NCBI GenBank assembly: GCA_030751755.1
Contig: JASMFO010000028.1
Location: forward strand, 1-8,611
DNA from: Candidatus Woesearchaeota archaeon
GTDB taxonomy: Archaea; Nanobdellota; Nanobdellia; Woesearchaeales; GW2011-AR4
Length of the DNA stretch: 8,611 nucleotides
Direction of reading: 5' to 3'
Shown: piece by piece, positions 5,450 through 8,611 of the stretch
How positions within the stretch are numbered: the first letter of the stretch is position 1
How the letters are laid out: the number at the start of each line of letters is the position of its first letter
Translations under genes and position numbers: made by a program
Notes under the pieces: model-generated
Told to the model about the DNA's origin: nothing
Seen by the model: only the letters and a program-made list of their open reading frames with translations
Database searches by the model: none

Positions 5450-6082
5450 TCATCTTCTACATGGGAAAAAATTATTTGTTATTTTACAATATTGGGCTCC
5501 AATAAATTTATTCCATATTATTTTTATATAACCTAAAAAGGGAATTCTTAAAACAGCTTTTCCTATTATAACCTCTTCTCTTAAATTTGTTTCATCCAGC
5601 ACAATGCTTTTTATAGAATCCTTGTTATTGTCCCCTTTTGTTTGGAAATAGATCCCATCATCTTCCATTTTTTTAACAACCCGGTGTATTATGGGGTCTT
5701 TCTTACTGCTTCTGAAAACTATTATATCACCAACCTCAATATTCTCTGCATCCCTGCCAACTAAAACCATAATATCCCCTTTGTTAAAGCCGTTTTTTAA
5801 TGAAAATGTTTTAAAATATTGTTTGTTAATCCCACTTCCAATATACCAATCCTTGTTTTTTTCCCACCATGCATCAAATTCCATATTGTGCTCCATGCTT
5901 TCGCTTACGACAGCAACAACAGGATGACTGGTTGTCAGTAAAAAACCCAAGCCTGGATACACAATAAATAAAATAAGCAGAAATGCTAATATAATGTTAA
6001 CAAGCCAGCTCCATATGCTGTTGTCTTCCCAGATGAAATACCACACTTTTTTGAGTAGTTTTTTAAACTCATTTTTATTCAT
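5450..6082 (-). CDS. Signal peptidase I, archaeal/ER (SEC11) type
   Basis: A membrane-bound serine protease that removes signal peptides from Sec-exported proteins. It has 210 residues. A cytosolic N-terminus (1-24) is followed by one strong membrane segment (about 26-50). The catalytic serine motif is SESM with Ser62. The archaeal/ER-type catalytic His is in IIHRVV (His133), where bacterial enzymes use Lys. GDNNKD (150-155) supplies the expected Asp. GDIMVLVG (102-109) and VGDIIVF (117-123) are the usual core strands. Residues 64-100, between the serine and the core, form an insertion rich in Trp, Tyr and Phe (FDAWWEKNKDW) not found in short archaeal enzymes. The ATG at 6082 lacks a Shine-Dalgarno, and the AT-rich CTTTTTAT at about 6108-6115 may be its TATA box. 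It is divergent from the NMD3-like gene. Confidence 0.92.
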   Translation of the reverse strand: MNKNEFKKLLKKVWYFIWEDNSIWSWLVNIILAFLLILFIVYPGLGFLLTTSHPVVAVVSESMEHNMEFDAWWEKNKDWYIGSGINKQYFKTFSLKNGFNKGDIMVLVGRDAENIEVGDIIVFRSSKKDPIIHRVVKKMEDDGIYFQTKGDNNKDSIKSIVLDETNLREEVIIGKAVLRIPFLGYIKIIWNKFIGAQYCKITNNFFPCRR

Positions 6083-6149
6083 AAAACCAGAAAACTATTA
6101 AAAAGAATAAAAAGCTTTTGTTTTTATAGCAAATGTGCTAAATTTTCGT

Positions 6150-6161
6150 ACATATATATAC
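6150..6161 (+). promoter_or_regulatory. TATA-like box upstream of the NMD3-like gene
   Basis: ACATATATATAC is centred near 6156 and predicts a transcript start near 6182, about 8 nt before the ATG at 6190. The reading frame upstream of this ATG is open back to a TAA at 6139 but holds no ATG, GTG or TTG, so 6190 is the only plausible start. Confidence 0.5.
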
Positions 6162-6189
6162 ATTTGATATATCAGGAAATGGTAACAAA

Positions 6190-6660
6190 ATGTATAAAAA
6201 TTTACCATTTCCGCTATGGGTTAGAACAATGATAGGCAATAAAGACTATTTCGAGGGGATTCTGCAATTGAGAAACACAGGCAATGAAGCAGTTGAATTT
6301 GCTGTAAAAGAAATAGAGAAAAATGAAAATGCGTATATAGCAAAAATAAAAAAAGTGCCAAATGGCGTTGATATTTATCTATCCCCACAAAAAATACTTC
6401 GTAGCCTTGGCAACAAGCTCCAGCACCATTTTGGTGGCCAGCTGATAGTGAGCAGAAAGTTGCACACAAAAAGCAGGATAACAAGCAAGGACCTCTACAG
6501 GGTAAACATGCTTTTTAGAGTTCCAAAATTCAAGAAAGGAGACATCGTAGAATATAAAGGAGACAAAATAAAAATTGTTGCAGTACATAAGAAAGTTTTT
6601 GCAAAAGACATAAAGACAGGAAAAAAGCTTAATATAAGCTTTAAGGATTTGTTTAGGTGA
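6190..6660 (+). CDS. NMD3-like protein lacking the zinc-binding N-terminus
   Basis: NMD3 is a large-subunit ribosome-associated factor, well known as the 60S export adaptor in eukaryotes and present in archaea with a less clear role. This 156-residue product aligns in pattern with the central and C-terminal parts of archaeal NMD3: DYFEGILQLRN (19-29), NGVDIYLSPQKILRSLGNKL (58-77), FGGQLIVSRKLHT (81-93), DLYRVNMLFRVPKFKKGDIV (101-120), then a small SH3/OB-like beta barrel (121-156). The usual N-terminal CxxC zinc ribbons are absent and no upstream start could add them. The identification rests on motif memory, without a search. The stop codon overlaps AGGTGA, but no start codon lies at a useful distance from it. 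ribK follows immediately downstream. Confidence 0.75.
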   Translation: MYKNLPFPLWVRTMIGNKDYFEGILQLRNTGNEAVEFAVKEIEKNENAYIAKIKKVPNGVDIYLSPQKILRSLGNKLQHHFGGQLIVSRKLHTKSRITSKDLYRVNMLFRVPKFKKGDIVEYKGDKIKIVAVHKKVFAKDIKTGKKLNISFKDLFR

Positions 6661-6690
6661 TTTGACTTCTAAGATAGAATTTACACAAAA

Positions 6691-6699
6691 CTTTATAAG
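6691..6699 (+). promoter_or_regulatory. ribK: TATA-like box of ribK
   Basis: CTTTATAAG is centred near 6695, about 26 nt before the ATG at 6722, with an A-rich BRE-like ACAAAA directly upstream. It predicts a leaderless ribK transcript beginning at that ATG. It lies inside the region that would be coding if the upstream TTG at 6662 were the start. Confidence 0.6.
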
Positions 6700-6721
6700 T
6701 CAAATAACTCTACTAAATAGC

Positions 6722-7111
6722 ATGGGGGGCATGGTTTTAGAGGGGATTGTAACCAGTGGTTTTGGAAAAGGAGCAATTTTCATGTCAATAGACTATTACA
6801 AAGAAAAGATTAAAGAGAAACTTGGTTTTGACCCTTATCCCGGAACATTAAACTTAAAGGTTGACAAAGAACAAACAAACTTACTAAAAGGAATTGATTC
6901 AATAAGAATTGAAAGTTTCGAAAAAGACGGCAAAAACTTTGGAGGAGCAAGCTGCTATAAAGCAAGAATAAATAACATTAACGGCTCAATTATAGTTCCT
7001 GACCTGACCGAAAATGAGGAAGATATGATTGAGGTTATTGCTTCAGTTAATTTAAAATCAAAATTAGGCATAACGGATGGCGATAATGTAAAAATTCAAT
7101 TAGAAAATTAA
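6722..7111 (+). CDS. ribK: CTP-dependent riboflavin kinase (DUF120 family)
   Basis: Phosphorylates riboflavin to FMN, using CTP rather than ATP, a reaction specific to archaea. From the ATG at 6722 it has 129 residues, close to the M. jannaschii enzyme MJ0056. Motifs: EGIVTSGFGKG (7-17), the nucleotide loop; LGFDPYPGTLNLKV (34-47), whose Thr42 and Asn44 match the Mg-binding pair of the family; FGGASCYKARI, and IIVPDLTE with VIASVNLKSKLGITDGD toward the C-terminus. The frame also runs back to a TTG at 6662, two bases after the preceding stop, but that start lacks a usable ribosome site and would add 20 residues the family does not have. The TATA-like box at 6691-6699 points to 6722. A second ATG at 6731 is also possible. 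Confidence 0.93.
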   Translation: MGGMVLEGIVTSGFGKGAIFMSIDYYKEKIKEKLGFDPYPGTLNLKVDKEQTNLLKGIDSIRIESFEKDGKNFGGASCYKARINNINGSIIVPDLTENEEDMIEVIASVNLKSKLGITDGDNVKIQLEN

Positions 7112-7232
7112 AATGAAAATAATTCAATAAAAAATAACAATAAAAACTGCTCATTGAAAAATAAAAATAATAATTTCAATAAAAAACATAATCAATAATA
7201 AAAATTAGAATTATCAAAAATAGTAATGAAAA
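7112..7232 (+). repeat. Very A-rich spacer between ribK and ribC with short repeats
   Basis: About 121 bp with roughly 15 G+C (12%). TTCAATAAAAAA occurs twice (7123-7134 and 7175-7186), and AATCAATAATA (7190-7200) is followed by TTAGAATT (7205-7212). The same word pair recurs before ribH (8221-8248). No gene or clear hairpin is visible. It may hold the ribC promoter: AT-rich TAATAAAAATTA near 7197-7207 lies at a suitable distance from the ATG at 7233, but it is not distinctive. Confidence 0.5.
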
Positions 7233-7697
7233 ATGGCAAGAATAGGAATCGCTGATACAACATTCGCAAGAGTAAATATGGCAGACTTTGCAATAGAAGT
7301 CATTAAAAAAAACTCAAAACATGAGATAGAAAGGTATACTGTCCCAGGATTTAAGGATCTGCCTGTAGCTTGCCTAAGGCTTTTTGAAGATTATAATTGT
7401 GATATTGTCATGGCATTTGGCATGGCAGGAGCAGCTCAAATAGACAGGCAATGCGCACACGAAGCCTCAACAGCATTGCAAAATGTTGAATTAAAAGTAA
7501 AGAAGCACATCATTGAAGTTTTTGTCCATATGACTGAATCAGAAGATGATAAAGAAATATTTGAAATAGCAAAAAACAGGGCAGAAAAGCATGCCCTTAA
7601 TACCCTAGAACTTTTAAAAGATAAAACTGCCTTAACTCCATATGCGGGCCAGGGAAGAAGGCAGGGAAAAGAACATGAAGGTCCTGTCAAGCTCTAA
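7233..7697 (+). CDS. ribC: Riboflavin synthase, archaeal type
   Basis: Dismutates two molecules of 6,7-dimethyl-8-ribityllumazine into riboflavin and 5-amino-6-ribitylaminouracil, the last step of riboflavin synthesis. The archaeal enzyme is related to lumazine synthase, not to bacterial RibE. The 154 residues fit the family. Hallmarks are IGIADTTFARVNMADFAIE (4-22), RYTVPGFKDLPVAC (34-47), CDIVMAFGMAG (56-66), CAHEAST (74-80), KHIIEVFVHMTE (91-102) and a C-terminal YAGQGRRQGKEHEGP (137-151). The last segment is characteristic of this family. No residue loss is apparent. The product of ribH downstream supplies its substrate and that of ribK upstream consumes riboflavin. The 3' end overlaps the start of the next gene by about 23 nt, which suggests translational coupling. 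Confidence 0.96.
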   Translation: MARIGIADTTFARVNMADFAIEVIKKNSKHEIERYTVPGFKDLPVACLRLFEDYNCDIVMAFGMAGAAQIDRQCAHEASTALQNVELKVKKHIIEVFVHMTESEDDKEIFEIAKNRAEKHALNTLELLKDKTALTPYAGQGRRQGKEHEGPVKL

Positions 7698-8229
7698 ATT
7701 GCAGGTGAAAAACCTGGAAAATATAAAAAAAATAGTTGTTTTATCAGATACGCATATTCCTGTGAGGACAGCAAAAATACCAGAGCAGATCATTGAACAA
7801 TTCAAGGATGCAGACCTGATAATTCATGCTGGGGATTTTCAGACAATAGATGCTGTTAACAGTTTAGCGGATTACACTAACTTTATAGCTGTATGCGGGA
7901 ATATGGATTCAGAAGATGTAGCCGATAAATTACCAGAAAAAATCATACTTAATATCAAAAAGGGTAATAAGGAATTCAAAATCGGAGTAACTCACGGTTC
8001 TGGAGCACCAGAAGGTCTTCCTGAAAGAGTTTTACATTTTTTTGAAGAAAAACTGGATTGCATAATATTTGGCCACTCCCACAAACCATTAAACGAAAAA
8101 ATGAACAATACATTGATGTTCAATCCAGGAAGCCCTACAGACACCGTCTTTGCAACTATAAACACCTTTGGAATATTAACAATTGACGATGAAATAAAAG
8201 GAGAGATAATAAAAATCAATAATCAATAA
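7675..8229 (+). CDS. Metallophosphoesterase (YfcE/MJ0936-like) in the riboflavin cluster
   Basis: A 184-residue two-metal phosphoesterase. Motifs from the ATG at 7675: SDTH (Asp25, His27), HAGDF (Asp54), CGNMD (Asn76), VTHGS (His107) and FGHSHKP (His134, His136), then NPGSPT (150-155). All metal ligands expected for the YfcE/MJ0936 family are present. Starts at 7642 (ATG), 7675 (ATG), 7699 (TTG) and 7705 (GTG) are in frame. I prefer 7675, because 7642 would overlap ribC by 56 nt, and even 7675 leaves a longer N-terminus than usual. It overlaps ribC and precedes ribH, so co-expression with riboflavin enzymes is likely. A role as the phosphatase that dephosphorylates the ribitylaminouracil phosphate intermediate is an inference from position only. 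FMN hydrolysis or an unrelated cyclic phosphodiester are alternatives. Confidence 0.88.
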   Translation: MKVLSSSKLQVKNLENIKKIVVLSDTHIPVRTAKIPEQIIEQFKDADLIIHAGDFQTIDAVNSLADYTNFIAVCGNMDSEDVADKLPEKIILNIKKGNKEFKIGVTHGSGAPEGLPERVLHFFEEKLDCIIFGHSHKPLNEKMNNTLMFNPGSPTDTVFATINTFGILTIDDEIKGEIIKINNQ

Positions 8230-8342
8230 AAATACGATGATTAGAATTCAATAAAGAAAAAATATCAATGAATAATAAAAATAATGATTAATAATAAAAA
8301 ATAATAATACAAAAATTAAATCAATGGATAAAATTATTGAAA
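8230..8342 (+). repeat. Very A-rich spacer before ribH
   Basis: About 113 bp with roughly 14 G+C (12%). It is built of variants of AATAATAAAAAT (for example 8271-8280 and 8290-8305) and contains TTAGAATTCAATAAA (8241-8255), which resembles the elements in the ribK-ribC spacer. AAAAATTAAA (8311-8320) lies about 27 nt before the ribH ATG and could be a weak TATA box. No ORF or stable hairpin is visible. Confidence 0.5.
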
Positions 8343-8611
8343 ATGAAAAATATTGCTCTAGTGGTTTCTGACTTTAATGAAAAAATAACTTCGAAGATGG
8401 AGAAGAATGCTGAAAAAACAGCTAAAAATCTAAAGGCAAACATAGTAAAAAAAATTCATGTTCCGGGAGCATTCGAAATTCCATTTGCTACAAAAAATTT
8501 ATTAAAAAATAAAAAAATTAATGCAGTTGTTGTTTTAGGTGCAGTAATCCAAGGCGATACACACCACGATATAGTCATTGTAAGTACAATTGCAAAAGCA
8601 CTAACAGAACT
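8343..8611 (+). CDS. ribH: 6,7-dimethyl-8-ribityllumazine synthase, 3'-truncated by window
   Basis: Condenses 5-amino-6-ribitylaminouracil with 3,4-dihydroxy-2-butanone 4-phosphate to make the lumazine precursor of riboflavin. Family members assemble as pentamers or icosahedral shells. The first 89 codons are visible and the frame runs off the window edge. Family landmarks: IALVVSDFNEKIT (4-16) with the substrate-stacking aromatic near Phe11, HVPGAFEIPFA (39-49) and VVVLGAVIQGDTHHDIVIV (62-80), where His75 takes the place of the general acid-base His. The usual length is about 135-155 residues, so roughly a third to two fifths is missing. The ATG at 8343 follows an A-rich leader without a Shine-Dalgarno. 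It completes the ribK-ribC-phosphoesterase-ribH order. Confidence 0.93.
   Translation, partial: MKNIALVVSDFNEKITSKMEKNAEKTAKNLKANIVKKIHVPGAFEIPFATKNLLKNKKINAVVVLGAVIQGDTHHDIVIVSTIAKALTE

Noticed and set aside
7642..7674. Upstream ATG of the rib-cluster phosphoesterase
   Set aside because: It would overlap ribC by 56 nt and add a charged 11-residue leader absent from the family. The ATG at 7675 is a smaller and more usual overlap.

Overview
This window looks like a piece of an AT-rich archaeal genome, most likely from a small-genome DPANN-type lineage (Woesearchaeota/Pacearchaeota-like). The lineage is inferred from protein style. The archaeal assignment is firmer: it rests on a Taw1-type wyosine radical SAM enzyme, an archaeal/ER-type signal peptidase with a Ser-His dyad, a transcription cleavage factor S, an NMD3-like protein, a CTP-dependent riboflavin kinase and an archaeal-type riboflavin synthase. 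Several genes have a TATA-like box centred about 25-27 nt upstream of the ATG and no Shine-Dalgarno, which is the usual layout of leaderless archaeal transcripts.

Left part (1-2838). A 5'-truncated metallophosphoesterase converges on taw1 (minus strand, tRNA-Phe wyosine synthesis). Taw1 is divergent from a hypothetical protein with a PepSY-like C-terminus, and one near-palindromic TATA box seems to serve both. Next come dut (dUTPase) and, 13 nt later, a 30-codon acidic mini-ORF with a strong Shine-Dalgarno.

Middle (2839-6082), mostly minus strand. It holds tmk (thymidylate kinase), a GC-rich (about 54%) repeat-laden element of about 210 bp with imperfect terminal inverted repeats, a highly charged coiled-coil protein, a possible 55-codon plus-strand ORF, transcription factor S and signal peptidase I. 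Dut and tmk both supply the dTTP pathway (dUTP to dUMP; dTMP to dTDP).

Right part (6190-8611), all plus strand. An NMD3-like protein lacking the zinc-binding N-terminus is followed by a riboflavin/FMN cluster: ribK (CTP-dependent riboflavin kinase), ribC (archaeal riboflavin synthase), a metallophosphoesterase that overlaps ribC, and ribH (lumazine synthase, cut by the window edge). The phosphoesterase lies between the last two riboflavin-forming enzymes, so it is a candidate for the poorly defined phosphatase step of archaeal riboflavin synthesis. The spacers before ribC and ribH are only about 12% G+C and share short A-rich repeats.

The most unusual items are the GC-rich inverted-repeat element at 3501-3710, the phosphoesterase within the rib cluster, the two small ORFs, the short NMD3 and the shared bidirectional promoter. 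I saw no rRNA, tRNA or CRISPR array.
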